A program made the translations under genes and the position numbers. DNA of 64,000 nucleotides from Dactylosporangium aurantiacum (GTDB taxonomy: Bacteria; Actinomycetota; Actinomycetes; Mycobacteriales; Micromonosporaceae). The notes under the pieces were generated by a model. That model was not told the DNA's origin. It saw only the letters and a list, made by a program, of their open reading frames with translations, and did not search any database. Of the stretch, positions 40,969 to 50,754 are shown piece by piece (the first letter of the stretch is position 1; every line of letters starts with the position of its first letter). The DNA lies in contig NZ_JNYJ01000021.1 in NCBI RefSeq assembly GCF_000716715.1, forward strand, positions 230,723 to 294,722, read 5' to 3'.

Positions 40969-41784
40969 GTGAGACTCGCGACCTGGAACGTGAACTCGGT
41001 CAAGGCCCGGCTCCCCCGGCTGCTCGAGTGGCTCGAGCTGGCCGGCCCCGACGTGCTCTGCCTGCAGGAGACCAAGGTCGGCGCGGACGGCTTCCCCGCC
41101 GAGGAGGTCGCCGCGCTCGGCTACGCCACCGCCGCGCACGGCGAGGGCCGCTGGAACGGGGTGGCCCTGCTGTCGCGGGTCGGCCTGGACGACGTGGTGC
41201 GCGGCCTGGAGGGTGACCCCGGCTGGGCGGGCGAGCCGGCCGGCGAGGAGGGGCTGTTCGAGACGCCCCGCATCGAGGCACGGGCGGTCTCCGCCACGTG
41301 CGGCGGGGTGCGGGTGTGGTCGGTGTACGTGCCGAACGGCCGCACGCCCGAGTCGGCGCACTACGCGTACAAGCTGCGCTGGCTGGAGGCGCTGCGCACC
41401 CGGGTGGCCGGCGAGCTGGCCGGCACCGACCGGCTGGTGGTGTGCGGGGACTTCAACGTCGCGCCCACCGACGCCGACGTCTTCGACCCGCGGGCGTTCA
41501 TCGGCTCCACCCATGTGACGGCGCCGGAGCGCGAGGCGCTCGCCGCGCTGCGGGCGGCCGGGCTGCGCGACGTCGTGCCGGCGCCGATGAAGGGACCGAA
41601 CCCCTTCACCTACTGGGACTACCGAGCCGGTATGTTCCATCAGGACAAAGGGATGCGCATCGACCTGTTCTACGCGAGTCCGGCCGTCGCCGACGCCGTC
41701 AAGGCGGCCTACATCGACCGCGAGGCGCGCAAGGGCAAGGGTCCGTCGGACCACGCCCCGGTCGTGGTGGACATCGATATATGA
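40969..41784 (+). CDS. xth: Exodeoxyribonuclease III
   Basis: 271 residues from GTG 40969 (MRLATWNVNSVKARLPRL); an in-frame GTG 9 nt earlier is possible. All EEP nuclease motifs are visible: NVNSV, CLQETKVG (catalytic Glu), WSVYVPNGR, VVCGDFNVAPTD (Asp and Asn), MRIDLFYAS and GPSDHAPVVVDI (Asp-His). It cuts at abasic sites and degrades 3' ends of double-stranded DNA in base-excision repair. The promoter immediately follows the tandem repeat. Confidence 0.93.
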   Translation: MRLATWNVNSVKARLPRLLEWLELAGPDVLCLQETKVGADGFPAEEVAALGYATAAHGEGRWNGVALLSRVGLDDVVRGLEGDPGWAGEPAGEEGLFETPRIEARAVSATCGGVRVWSVYVPNGRTPESAHYAYKLRWLEALRTRVAGELAGTDRLVVCGDFNVAPTDADVFDPRAFIGSTHVTAPEREALAALRAAGLRDVVPAPMKGPNPFTYWDYRAGMFHQDKGMRIDLFYASPAVADAVKAAYIDREARKGKGPSDHAPVVVDIDI

Positions 41785-42275
41785 GTACGCTCCGTGATCA
41801 GTGACACCTGGCCGGACGGTACTGTTAAAAGTGAAACGATCAAGTAAAGTGGTGGATGGCCCCCGGGCTCCTGGCGTGCGCACTTCGTCCACAACACAGC
41901 GTGATCACACCGTTACCATGAGCCGGTAATTCGCCCGATTCGGGGGTGTATGATCCAAAAGTCGCTGAGCTAGGATCACGCCCTCATCACGGCCCGGCGT
42001 GGACTTGGTTACAGGACGGGGGGTGACCCTTGACGATCGGCCGAACGGGAGACAGGGTTCCTCCAACGGAGGCGACACACCAAGTCGGCTTCGTGCACGC
42101 TCTGCCCGTGGACCGAACCTGCGGATAGGGCACCAGGAGTCCACGAAGACACAGCCGATCGGCTGCTGACTGCCACGGGCCCCGGCCTGGCCGACGCGCG
42201 GTTCCATGCTGCGACGGTCACGGCTGTCGGCTGTCCAATGGCGGGCAAGCGGCCGGGGAGAGGGGCGCCACGCCC
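41785..42275 (+). other. 491-bp upstream region of the peptide transporter operon
   Basis: No supported gene. It is less GC-rich than its surroundings at 41810-41960. A possible promoter is TTGACG (42030-42035), 17-bp spacer, CAGGGT (42053-42058), about 220 bp before the first start codon; TAGGAT at 41971 is another -10-like box. A long leader is therefore likely. Confidence 0.4.
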
Positions 42276-43277
42276 ATGACTATGGGACCCGTCACGTCCA
42301 AGAGCGACGAGCAGGTGCCGAGTGTCGAAGAGGCGACCAGCACGCCGTCCGGTGTCCCCGCCAAGGCCATCGAAGGCAGGTCGCTCGGTCAGATCGCCTG
42401 GACCCGTCTCAAGCGCGACAAGGTCGCGCTGACCGGTGCCAGCATCATCGTGTTCCTCGTGCTCGTCGCGATCTTCGCGCCGCTGATCAACAAGGTCTGG
42501 GGCCACCCGATCAACGAGTACCACCAGGACAAGATCAACCCGAGCCTCGGCGGTATCCCCGAGCCGGGCACCTGGGGCGGTATCAGCAAAGAGTTCCTGC
42601 TCGGTGTCCAGCCGGTCACCGGCCGCGACATGTTCTCGCAGATCATCTACGGCGCCCGGGTCTCGCTGCTGGTCGCGCTGTCCGCCACCCTCGTCGCCGT
42701 GATCCTGGGCGTCGTGCTCGGCATCACCGCCGGCTACTTCGGCGGGTTCGTGGACAACATGATCAGCCGCCTGATGGACCTGATCCTCGCGTTCCCCTAC
42801 CTGCTGTTCTCGATCGCGCTGATCTCCGTCGTGCCGGGCACCACCGCGTGGCGCATCGCCGTCGTCGTCGGCGTCATCTCGTTCTTCAGCTGGCCGTACA
42901 TCGGCCGCATCGTGCGCGGACAGACACTGTCCCTGCGGGAACGGGAGTTCGTCGAGGCCGCCCGCAGCGTCGGCGCCGGCCCGACCCGGATCCTGTTCCG
43001 GGAGCTGCTGCCCAACCTGGTCGCGCCGATCCTCGTGTACTCGACGCTGGTCATCCCGACCAACATCGTGTTCGAGGCGTCGCTGTCCTTCCTCGGCGTC
43101 GGCGTGCTGCCCCCCACTCCCTCGTGGGGCCGCCTGCTGTCCGACGCGGTGAACTACTACACCTACGACCCGGTCTACATGTTCGTGCCGGGCCTCGCGA
43201 TCTTCATCATGGTCCTCGCGTTCAACCTCTTCGGCGACGGTCTGCGCGACGCGCTCGACCCGAAGGCCAACCGGTAA
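42276..43277 (+). CDS. dppC: Peptide ABC transporter, permease (DppC/OppC type)
   Basis: 333 residues. After an N-terminal charged stretch (SLGQIAWTRLKRDKVALTGA, the OppC_N segment) come six membrane helices. The binding-protein-dependent permease signature EAARSVGAGPTRILFRELLPN (about residues 228-248) is the EAA loop that contacts the ATPases. SIIVFLVLVAIFAPLI is helix 1. Imports oligo- or dipeptides with the genes downstream. It opens the operon, with 146 bp before the binding-protein gene. Confidence 0.92.
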   Translation: MTMGPVTSKSDEQVPSVEEATSTPSGVPAKAIEGRSLGQIAWTRLKRDKVALTGASIIVFLVLVAIFAPLINKVWGHPINEYHQDKINPSLGGIPEPGTWGGISKEFLLGVQPVTGRDMFSQIIYGARVSLLVALSATLVAVILGVVLGITAGYFGGFVDNMISRLMDLILAFPYLLFSIALISVVPGTTAWRIAVVVGVISFFSWPYIGRIVRGQTLSLREREFVEAARSVGAGPTRILFRELLPNLVAPILVYSTLVIPTNIVFEASLSFLGVGVLPPTPSWGRLLSDAVNYYTYDPVYMFVPGLAIFIMVLAFNLFGDGLRDALDPKANR

Positions 43278-43422
43278 CCCGCCGCCGGCTTCCGCCATCC
43301 CGGCCCGGGGCCGGGTCCCACGCCAGGGATCCGTCCCGTGCCACCCGATCTCCGCTCGCACAGCAGCACAGCTCGGACGGCCCGTCCCTCGGCGGGTCGC
43401 GCCAAACAAGGAGGGAAACCTA

Positions 43423-45195
43423 GTGAGAATGAGGACAGGGGCATTGGTGGCCGGTTCGGCCGCTGTCGCCCTGGTGTTGTCCGCCTGTGGGTCGGGCGGC
43501 GACGACAAGACGCCCAGCACGGGCGAGAGCACCGCGGGTGTGTCCGGCTTCAACGCCGCCACCAAGGGCGTCGTCAACCCTTCCGACAAGAAGGGCGGCA
43601 CGCTCAAGCTCGTCAACCACTCCGACCCGGACTCGTTCGACCCGGTCCGCGCGTACTACGCGTGGGTGTGGAACTTCCAGAAGGGTTACTACGTCCGGAC
43701 CCTCCTCACGAACGCCGCGAAGCCGGGTGAGGACGGCCTGAAGCTCGAGGCCGACCTGGCCGAGAAGCTGCCGGAGATCACCGACGGCGGCAAGACGTAC
43801 ACCTTCAAGCTCAAGGCCGGCGTCAAGTTCGAGGACGGCTCGCCGATCACCTCGAAGGACGTCAAGTACGGCATCGAGCGCGTCTTCGCGCAGGACGTGC
43901 TGTCCGGCGGCCCGACCTACCTGGTCGACGTGCTGGACCAGGGCCAGAAGTACCCCGGCCCGTACAAGGACACCGACCCGGACAAGCTGGGCCTGAAGTC
44001 CGTCGAGACCCCGGACGACACCACGATCGTCTTCAAGTTGAAGGAACCGCTGTCGGACTTCAACTACCTGCTCGCCATGCCCGGCGCCGGCCCGGTCCAG
44101 AAGGCCAAGGACACCGGCGACAAGTACGGTGACAAGCCCGTCTCGACCGGCCCGTACAAGTTCCAGTCGTACGACCCGGGCAAGAAGGCCGTCCTGGTCC
44201 GCAACGAGAACTGGGACCCGAAGACGGACACCCTGCGCAAGGCGCTGCCGGACCAGATCGACCTCACCATCGGCACCGCCGTCGAGGAGATCGACAACCA
44301 GCTGCTGAGCGGCGACCTGGACATCGACACCGCGCAGACCGGCGTTCAGCAGGGTGCGCAGCCGAAGATCCTGCTCGACGCGACCAAGAAGGCCAACGCG
44401 GACACGCCGACCACCGGCTTCATCCGCTACTTCTCGATCAGCACCAAGGTCCCGCCGTTCGACAACATCCACTGCCGCAAGGCCGTGCAGTACGCCACGG
44501 ACAAGATCACGATGCAGACCGCTCGTGGTGGCGCCGAGGCCGGTGGCGACATCGCCGTGAACATGCTCCCGCCGAACATCGCGGGTCACGACCCGGCGCT
44601 GGACCCGTACAACACCAAGTCCGGCAAGCCGCAGATCGACAAGGCCAAGGAAGAGCTGGCCGCGTGTGGCAAGCCGAACGGCTTCGACACGGTCATCGCC
44701 ACCCGTAACGCCGGCAAGGAGCCGAAGACCGCTGAGGCGCTGCAGGCCGCGCTGAAGAACGTCGGCATCAACGCCCGCCTCGACCCGACCGACGCGTCGC
44801 TGTACTTCCGCTCGACCATCGGCGCGCCGTCGAACGTCAAGGCCAAGGGCTACGGCCTCATGATGGCCGGCTGGGGCGCGGACTTCCCGACCGGTTACGG
44901 CTTCCTGTCGATCCTGGTCGACGGCCGCACGATCTCCCAGTCGGGTAACAACAACTACGCCGAGCTCGACAACCCCGAGGTCAACAAGCTGATCGACGAG
45001 GCGAAGGCCGCGACCGACCCGAAGGCCGCCGCGGACATCTGGGGCAAGATCAACAAGATCGTCATGGACGAGGCCGTCATGGTGCCGTTCGTGTACGACA
45101 AGGCCCTGAACTACCGCAACCCCCGCCTGACGAACGTGTTCGTCACGGAGTACTACGGCATGTACGACTTCAGCAGCCTGGGTGTCTCCAGCTGA
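43423..45195 (+). CDS. dppA: Peptide ABC transporter, substrate-binding lipoprotein
   Basis: 590 residues from GTG 43423, preceded by the very strong AAGGAGGG (8-nt spacing). Signal peptide with lipobox LVLSACGSG; Cys22 is lipid-modified, anchoring it outside the membrane. SBP family 5 pattern: GGTLKLVNHSDPDSFDPVRA, LAEKLPEITDGGKTYTFKLK, GVKFEDGSPITSKDVKYGIE (the KFHDG-type motif), STGPYKFQSYDPGKKAVL, and GAGPVQKAKD. Lys-rich and highly expressed codon use (AAG, AAC, GTC) suggests an abundant protein. Confidence 0.93.
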   Translation: MRMRTGALVAGSAAVALVLSACGSGGDDKTPSTGESTAGVSGFNAATKGVVNPSDKKGGTLKLVNHSDPDSFDPVRAYYAWVWNFQKGYYVRTLLTNAAKPGEDGLKLEADLAEKLPEITDGGKTYTFKLKAGVKFEDGSPITSKDVKYGIERVFAQDVLSGGPTYLVDVLDQGQKYPGPYKDTDPDKLGLKSVETPDDTTIVFKLKEPLSDFNYLLAMPGAGPVQKAKDTGDKYGDKPVSTGPYKFQSYDPGKKAVLVRNENWDPKTDTLRKALPDQIDLTIGTAVEEIDNQLLSGDLDIDTAQTGVQQGAQPKILLDATKKANADTPTTGFIRYFSISTKVPPFDNIHCRKAVQYATDKITMQTARGGAEAGGDIAVNMLPPNIAGHDPALDPYNTKSGKPQIDKAKEELAACGKPNGFDTVIATRNAGKEPKTAEALQAALKNVGINARLDPTDASLYFRSTIGAPSNVKAKGYGLMMAGWGADFPTGYGFLSILVDGRTISQSGNNNYAELDNPEVNKLIDEAKAATDPKAAADIWGKINKIVMDEAVMVPFVYDKALNYRNPRLTNVFVTEYYGMYDFSSLGVSS

Positions 45196-45328
45196 CCTGG
45201 TCGTACCTGACCGAGCAATGCCAGTAAGCCGGTAACCCGCCCTTCCGAGGAAAGAAGGCAGGTGAAGGCCACGGCGCCGGCCGGTGAGACGGGAACCCCG
45301 TCGAGCCGGCCGGCGTCAGGCCGCACAC

Positions 45329-46330
45329 GTGATCAATTACATCCTGCGCCGCCTGGTCGTGGCAGTTGCGCTGCTCGTCGCCGTCTCGGCCGTCACCTTC
45401 CTGATCTTCTTCGCGATCCCGAAGGCCGCCGGGGCCGATCCCGCCCAGATGTACGTCGGTAAGTCGGCGACCCCGCGCGACGTCGAGGCGACCCGGATCA
45501 AGCTCGGCCTCGACAAGCCGATCTACGTCCAGTACGGACGCTTCCTGAAGGGCATCGTCGCCGGCCGCGACTACAACAACGGCCCGAGCGTCACGCACTG
45601 CTCCGCCCCCTGCTTCGGCTACTCCTTCCGCACCGACCGCGAGGTGTGGCCGCTGCTGATCGACCGGCTCCCCGTCACCATCTCCCTCGCCCTCGGGGCC
45701 GCCGTCATCTGGCTGCTCTTCGGCGTCGCCGGTGGTGTCATATCCGCACTGAGACGCGGCTCGATCGCGGACCGCACAGCGATGATCATCGCGCTCGCCG
45801 GTGTCTCACTGCCCATCTACTTCACCGGTCTGGTCGCCCAGCAACTGTTCGTGCACACCTGGCCGATCTTCGACGGCGGTGAGTACGTCAACTTCAAGGA
45901 CGACCCCGCCGGCTGGGCCAACAAGCTGTTCCTGGCCTGGGTCACCCTGGCGCTGCTCTTCGCCGCCCAGTACACCCGCCTCACCCGCGCACAGATGCTC
46001 GAGACGATGAGCGAGGACTACGTCCGCACGGCCCGCGCCAAGGGCCTGAGGGAGCGGGTCGTGGTCGGCAAGCACGCGATGCGCTCCGTGCTGACCCCGA
46101 TCGTCACGATCTTCGGTCTGGACCTGGGCGGCCTGCTCGGCGGCGCGATCCTCACCGAGAGCGTCTTCAGCCTCCCCGGCATCGGCCGGCTCAGCATCGA
46201 CGCGGTGAACGTGAAGGACCTGCCGATCATCCTGGGCGTCACGCTGTTCGGCGCCTTCTTCATCGTCGTGGCCAACCTGCTCGTGGATCTGCTCTACGCC
46301 GTGATCGACCCACGGGTGCGGCTCTCGTGA
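45329..46330 (+). CDS. dppB: Peptide ABC transporter, permease (DppB/OppB type)
   Basis: 333 residues from GTG 45329 (MINYILRRLVVAVALLVAVS, the usual OppB start). Six membrane helices; the large periplasmic loop contains KPIYVQYGRFLKGIVAGRDY. EAA loop: DYVRTARAKGLRERVVVGKH (about residues 231-250). ESVFSLPGIGRLSIDAV is typical of the C-terminal half. A GTG/ATG further upstream gives an Arg-rich extension that does not fit the family. Confidence 0.9.
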   Translation: MINYILRRLVVAVALLVAVSAVTFLIFFAIPKAAGADPAQMYVGKSATPRDVEATRIKLGLDKPIYVQYGRFLKGIVAGRDYNNGPSVTHCSAPCFGYSFRTDREVWPLLIDRLPVTISLALGAAVIWLLFGVAGGVISALRRGSIADRTAMIIALAGVSLPIYFTGLVAQQLFVHTWPIFDGGEYVNFKDDPAGWANKLFLAWVTLALLFAAQYTRLTRAQMLETMSEDYVRTARAKGLRERVVVGKHAMRSVLTPIVTIFGLDLGGLLGGAILTESVFSLPGIGRLSIDAVNVKDLPIILGVTLFGAFFIVVANLLVDLLYAVIDPRVRLS

Positions 46331-46382
46331 GCCTGCCGCAGCCCCGCACCGCTCGACCCGGCACCCCTGGAAAGGAGTGAGC

Positions 46383-47459
46383 ATGTCCACCAGTCTGCTC
46401 AAGGACGGCGACCCGTCCCCGGCCCGCGCCGGCACGTCCGCACAGGCCTTCCTCGACGTGCGCGACCTGCGCATCCACTTCAAGACCGACGACGGTGTCG
46501 TCAAGGCCGTGGACGGCCTGACGTTCCAGCTGGAGCGCGGCGAGACCCTCGGCATCGTGGGTGAGTCCGGCTCCGGCAAGAGCGTCACCAGCCTGGGCAT
46601 CCTCGGCCTGCACCGGCGGGGCTCGGCGAAGATCTCCGGTGAGGTCTGGCTGGACGGCGAGGAGCTCATCGGCGCCTCGCCGGAGCGGGTCCGCACGCTG
46701 CGCGGCGCGAAGATGTCGATGATCTTCCAGGACCCGCTGACCGCGATGCACCCGTACTACACGGTCGGCAAGCAGATCATCGAGGCCTACCGGGTGCACC
46801 ACAAGGTCGGCAAGGCCGACGCCCGGCGGCGCGCGGTGGAGATGCTCGACCGGGTCGGCATCCCGCAGCCGCAGAAGCGCGTCGACGACTACCCGCACCA
46901 GTTCTCCGGCGGTATGCGGCAGCGCGCGATGATCGCGATGTCGCTGGTCAACAACCCGCAGCTGCTCATCGCCGACGAGCCGACGACCGCCCTGGACGTG
47001 ACGGTGCAGGCGCAGATCCTGGACCTGATCCGCGACCTGCAGGCCGAGTACAACTCCGCGGTCATCATCATCACGCACGACCTGGGTGTGGTCGCCGAGC
47101 TGGCCGACGACATCCTGGTCATGTACGGCGGCAAGGCCGTCGAGCACGCCTCCGCGCAGGACGTCTTCCGCCGGCCGGAGCACCCGTACGCCTGGGGCCT
47201 GCTGTCCTCGATGCCACGCGTCGACCGGGAGGTGCGCGACCGGCTGGTCCCGATCAAGGGCAACCCGCCGTCGCTGATCAACCTGCCGAGCGGCTGCTCG
47301 TTCCACCCTCGCTGCCCGTACGTCGAGCGCAACGGCATCCCTTGCAAGACGGTCGAACCGACGCTGGCGGAAGGCACGGCCGAGCACGGCGTGGCGTGCC
47401 ACATCCCGCCCGCTGAACGGCTGGCCATCTTCAAGTCGGACATCGCCCCATCCCTCTGA
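46383..47459 (+). CDS. dppD: Peptide ABC transporter, ATP-binding protein (DppD/OppD type)
   Basis: 358 residues from ATG 46383, with AAAGGAG 6 nt upstream. Walker [10 protein letters not shown], signature [15 protein letters not shown], Walker [14 protein letters not shown]-loop [15 protein letters not shown]. The C-terminal oligopeptide-transporter extension has the cysteine cluster CSFHPRCPY ... CKTVEP ... GVACHIP of OppD/OppF proteins that can bind an iron-sulfur cluster. 52 bp behind dppB and 11 bp before dppF. Confidence 0.93.
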   Translation: MSTSLLKDGDPSPARAGTSAQAFLDVRDLRIHFKTDDGVVKAVDGLTFQLERGETLGIVGESGSGKSVTSLGILGLHRRGSAKISGEVWLDGEELIGASPERVRTLRGAKMSMIFQDPLTAMHPYYTVGKQIIEAYRVHHKVGKADARRRAVEMLDRVGIPQPQKRVDDYPHQFSGGMRQRAMIAMSLVNNPQLLIADEPTTALDVTVQAQILDLIRDLQAEYNSAVIIITHDLGVVAELADDILVMYGGKAVEHASAQDVFRRPEHPYAWGLLSSMPRVDREVRDRLVPIKGNPPSLINLPSGCSFHPRCPYVERNGIPCKTVEPTLAEGTAEHGVACHIPPAERLAIFKSDIAPSL

Positions 47460-47470
47460 GGAGCACGACA

Positions 47471-48601
47471 GTGTCGACGAGCACCCAATCCCAGCCCGCC
47501 GCGGCACCTCAGCGGGGCGGCGAGAACCTCCTCGAGGTCCACGGCCTGGAGAAGCACTTCCCGATCCTGCGGGGGGCCTTCTTCAAGCGAAAGGTCGGCG
47601 CCGTGCGCGCCGTCGACGGCATCGACCTGGCCGTCAAGGCCGGCGAGACGCTCGGCCTGGTCGGCGAGTCCGGCTGCGGCAAGTCCACCACCGGCCGGCT
47701 CATGACCCGGCTGCTGGAGCCGACCGGCGGCAAGGTGATCCTGGAGGGGCGCGACATCTCGCACCTCGGGGTCGGCCAGATGCGCCCTCTGCGGCGCGAG
47801 ATCCAGATGATCTTCCAGGACCCGTACTCGTCGCTGAACCCGCGGCACACGGTCGGCTCGATCGTCGGGGCGCCGCTGCAGGTGCAGAACATCAAGACCC
47901 CGCACGGGCAGAAGCGTGAGGTCCAGCGGCTGCTGGAGCTGGTCGGGCTCAACCCGGAGCACTACAACCGCTACCCGCACGAGTTCTCCGGCGGCCAGCG
48001 CCAGCGCATCGGCATCGCCCGGGCCCTGGCCCTGCAGCCGAAGCTCATCGTCGCCGACGAGCCGGTCTCCGCCCTGGACGTGTCGATCCAGGCGCAGGTC
48101 GTCAACCTGCTCGACGACCTGCAGCGCGAGTTCAACCTGACCTACGTGTTCATCGCGCACGACCTGTCGGTGGTCAAGCACATCTCCGACCGGGTCGCGG
48201 TCATGTACCTGGGCAAGGTCGTGGAGGTCGGGCACCGCGACGGGCTCTACGCCTCGCCGCTGCACCCGTACACGTTCGCGCTGCTGTCGGCCGTGCCGGT
48301 GCCGGACCCGGACCGCCGGGACAAGGCGCAGCGCGAGCGGGTTCTGCTGACCGGTGACGTGCCCAGCCCGATCGACCCGCCGTCGGGCTGCCGCTTCCGG
48401 ACCCGGTGCTGGAAGGCGCAGGAGGTCTGCGCCCGGGAGGAGCCGCCGCTGCGCGAGCTGCTGCCGGGCCAGACGGTCGCCTGCCACTTCCCGATCACCG
48501 ACGAGGAGCGCTCCGGCAAGGGCGCGCAGGCCGCCCGGGCCGCCGCGGCGGAGATCCCGGTGGCCGCCTCGACGGACCCGTTCGCGGAGCCGATCGCATA
48601 A
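47471..48601 (+). CDS. dppF: Peptide ABC transporter, ATP-binding protein (DppF/OppF type)
   Basis: 376 residues. [20 protein letters not shown] with [11 protein letters not shown], Walker [29 protein letters not shown], signature [15 protein letters not shown], Walker [14 protein letters not shown]-loop [13 protein letters not shown], and the C-terminal Cys motif [14 protein letters not shown]. The OppF-type '[10 protein letters not shown]' segment separates it from DppD. The final 25 residues are Ala-rich. Ends the operon; a strong terminator follows 12 bp later. Confidence 0.93.
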   Translation: MSTSTQSQPAAAPQRGGENLLEVHGLEKHFPILRGAFFKRKVGAVRAVDGIDLAVKAGETLGLVGESGCGKSTTGRLMTRLLEPTGGKVILEGRDISHLGVGQMRPLRREIQMIFQDPYSSLNPRHTVGSIVGAPLQVQNIKTPHGQKREVQRLLELVGLNPEHYNRYPHEFSGGQRQRIGIARALALQPKLIVADEPVSALDVSIQAQVVNLLDDLQREFNLTYVFIAHDLSVVKHISDRVAVMYLGKVVEVGHRDGLYASPLHPYTFALLSAVPVPDPDRRDKAQRERVLLTGDVPSPIDPPSGCRFRTRCWKAQEVCAREEPPLRELLPGQTVACHFPITDEERSGKGAQAARAAAAEIPVAASTDPFAEPIA

Positions 48602-48613
48602 CCGGACCAATAC

Positions 48614-48650
48614 CGTCGGGGAGCTGCCAGTAGCGGCTCCCCGACGTTGT
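48614..48650 (+). terminator. Intrinsic terminator of the dpp operon
   Basis: Perfect 11-bp stem CGTCGGGGAGC (48614-48624) and GCTCCCCGACG (48636-48646), followed by TTGTT. Confidence 0.85.
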
Positions 48651-48656
48651 TACGGT
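48651..48656 (+). promoter_or_regulatory. -10 box of the L7/L12-like gene
   Basis: TACGGT, 6 nt, ATG 48663; begins immediately after the dpp terminator. Confidence 0.5.
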
Positions 48657-48662
48657 CGCGCC

Positions 48663-48908
48663 ATGGACGCCCCCGAAAGCATTCGCCTGGCCCGGCTTGA
48701 GCGTCAGGTCGCATTTCTCTATCGTCATTTCGGACTCGATCCGGCTCTCGCCGACGTCTTCCCGGGCGCCGACGGCCTGCCGCCGGAGTTCCTCGCCGCG
48801 CTGAAGCGTCACGACCTGGTGACCGCGATCAAGCTGTATCGCCAGGCCACCGGGGCCGGCCTTGCGGACGCAAAGGAAACCGTGGAGCGAATCGCCCGCG
48901 GTCTTTGA
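48663..48908 (+). CDS. Mini-protein with ribosomal L7/L12 C-terminal-like domain
   Basis: 81 residues. IRLARLERQVAFLYRHFGL is an N-terminal helix with coiled-coil character; LKRHDLVTAIKLYRQATGAG and LADAKETVERIARGL reproduce the I-K-x-Y-R-x-x-T-G-x-G-L-x-x-A-K-x-x-V pattern of the L7/L12 C-terminal domain, which binds translation factors in the ribosome. Such short homologs are known in actinomycetes without function. Leaderless promoter, stop 77 bp before the protease gene. Confidence 0.75.
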   Translation: MDAPESIRLARLERQVAFLYRHFGLDPALADVFPGADGLPPEFLAALKRHDLVTAIKLYRQATGAGLADAKETVERIARGL

Positions 48909-48985
48909 AGATCTTGGCGTGAATATCTTCCGCAGCCGAATGTTTTTCGATCTCATATCCCCATCCCCTCGAACCGGGAGGACAT

Positions 48986-50686
48986 GTGGGATTCAACAAG
49001 AGGTTCACGGGCGCCGCGGTCATCACCGCGGCGTTGACCGTGACCGCGGCAGGCCTGCCGGCTCCGGCGAGCGCCGAGGCCGTCGCCAACACGGAGTACA
49101 CCGTGGTGGCGGCGGACAACGTCTCCGTCAGTGACGCGGCCGCCGCCATCACCAAGGCCGGCGGCAAGGTCGTGGCGACCAACGACACCGTCGGGATGTT
49201 CACGGTCCTGGCACCGCAGAGCGGGTTCGTCGAGAAGGCGGCCGCGTCGTCGAAGCTCGTCGGCGCCGCGCACCGCACCGCCATCGGCAAGGCTCCCAAG
49301 AAGGAGCAGCCGGGCGACGTGGAGAAGGAAGCACAGGCCGCCGCGGCGGCCGCGAAGAAGCCCGGCGGCAAGAAGCCCGCGACCGCCGGGATGGACCCGC
49401 TGGACGACAAGCTGTGGGGTCTCACCACGGTGAAGTCGGACCAGGCCCGCAAGGTCAACGCCGGTGACAAGCGCGTCACCGTCGGCATCCTGGACACGGG
49501 CGTCGACGCGTCGCAGCCCGACATCGCCCCGAACTTCAACTGGGCGCTGTCGAAGAACTTCGCGCCGGACAAGGTCGACATCGACGGTCCCTGCGAGGTC
49601 GCGAGCTGCCTCGACCCGGTCGGCACCGACGACGGCGGCCACGGCACGCACGTCGCCGGCACGATCGGTGCGGCGGCCAACGGCTTCGGCATCTCCGGTG
49701 TCGCGCCGAACGTGTCGCTGGTCGAGCTCAAGGGCGGCCAGGACTCGGGGTACTTCTTCCTCGAGCCGGTCGTCAACGCGCTCGTCCACGCGGGCCAGAC
49801 GGGGATCGACGTGGTCAACATGTCGTTCTACGTCGACCCGTGGCTGTTCAACTGCACCGCCAACCCGGCCGACTCGGCGGCCGCGCAGGCTGAGCAGCGC
49901 ACCATCATCCGGGGCATGTTCCGGGCCCTGACGTACGCCCACTTCAAGGGTGTCACGCTCGTCGGCGCGCTCGGCAACAACCACGAGGACAAGGGCAAGC
50001 CGCGCACCGACATCTCCAGCCCGGACTACCCGGCGGACTCCGCCTACGACCGGCCCATCGACAACAGCTCCTGCTGGGACCTGCCGGTCGAGGGCCCGTT
50101 CGTGATCGGTGTCTCCGCCCTCGGCCCGTCGCTGAAGAAGTCGGACTTCTCCGACTACGGCGTGGAGCAGATCGGCGTCTCCGCCCCCGGCGGCTGGTTC
50201 CGTGACGGCTTCGGCACGGACAGCTACCGCACCAACGAGAACATGATCCTCTCCACGTACCCGAAGAAGGTGCTGCAGGAGGAGGGCACGGTCGACGCGG
50301 ATGGCAACGTCCTGCCGGAGGCCGAGGGCCTGGTCTACAAGGAGTGCACCGCGGCCGGGAAGTGTGGCTACTACACCTGGCTGCAGGGCACCTCGATGGC
50401 GTCCCCGCACGCGGCCGGTGTCGCGGCGCTCATCGTGAGCGCGCACGGCGCCAAGCACGGCAAGGACTTCGGTCTCGAGCCGTGGAAGGTCGAGTACCTG
50501 CTGTACAGCACGGCCGCCGAGCACGCCTGCCCGACGCCCGCGCTGCAGACCTACACGCAGGAGGGGCGCAGCGAGGAGTTCAACGCGCTCTGCGAGGGCA
50601 ACCTGCAGTTCAACGGCTTCTACGGCTTCGGCATCGTCGACGCCTACGCGGCCGTGACCGCCAGGGCCTGGTGGGAGCACCGCTAG
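48986..50686 (+). CDS. Secreted subtilisin-like serine protease (S8 family)
   Basis: 566 residues from GTG 48986, preceded by GGGAGGA. Signal peptide GAAVITAALTVTAAGLPAPASA (cleavage near residue 30), an I9-like inhibitor propeptide (about 35-105: TVVAADNVSVSDAAAAITKA), a Lys/Ala-rich linker, then the catalytic domain: Asp170 in VGILDTGVDAS, His219 in GGHGTHVAGT, Ser470 in GTSMASPHAAG, and the oxyanion Asn in LVGALGNNHED. Extracellular protein degradation. It stands alone, but lies next to the peptide transporter, which could take up its products. Confidence 0.92.
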   Translation: MGFNKRFTGAAVITAALTVTAAGLPAPASAEAVANTEYTVVAADNVSVSDAAAAITKAGGKVVATNDTVGMFTVLAPQSGFVEKAAASSKLVGAAHRTAIGKAPKKEQPGDVEKEAQAAAAAAKKPGGKKPATAGMDPLDDKLWGLTTVKSDQARKVNAGDKRVTVGILDTGVDASQPDIAPNFNWALSKNFAPDKVDIDGPCEVASCLDPVGTDDGGHGTHVAGTIGAAANGFGISGVAPNVSLVELKGGQDSGYFFLEPVVNALVHAGQTGIDVVNMSFYVDPWLFNCTANPADSAAAQAEQRTIIRGMFRALTYAHFKGVTLVGALGNNHEDKGKPRTDISSPDYPADSAYDRPIDNSSCWDLPVEGPFVIGVSALGPSLKKSDFSDYGVEQIGVSAPGGWFRDGFGTDSYRTNENMILSTYPKKVLQEEGTVDADGNVLPEAEGLVYKECTAAGKCGYYTWLQGTSMASPHAAGVAALIVSAHGAKHGKDFGLEPWKVEYLLYSTAAEHACPTPALQTYTQEGRSEEFNALCEGNLQFNGFYGFGIVDAYAAVTARAWWEHR

Positions 50687-50703
50687 TCGCTTGACCGCTC
50701 GAC

Positions 50704-50743
50704 CCCGGCCCGGTGGTGCCCTCGCGCCGCCGGGCCGGGCCTT
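50704..50743. terminator. Hairpin terminator between protease and response regulator genes
   Basis: Perfect 10-bp stem CCCGGCCCGG (50704-50713) / CCGGGCCGGG (50730-50739), then CCTTT; serves two convergent genes. Confidence 0.7.
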
Positions 50744-50754
50744 TGCCGCGGCCG

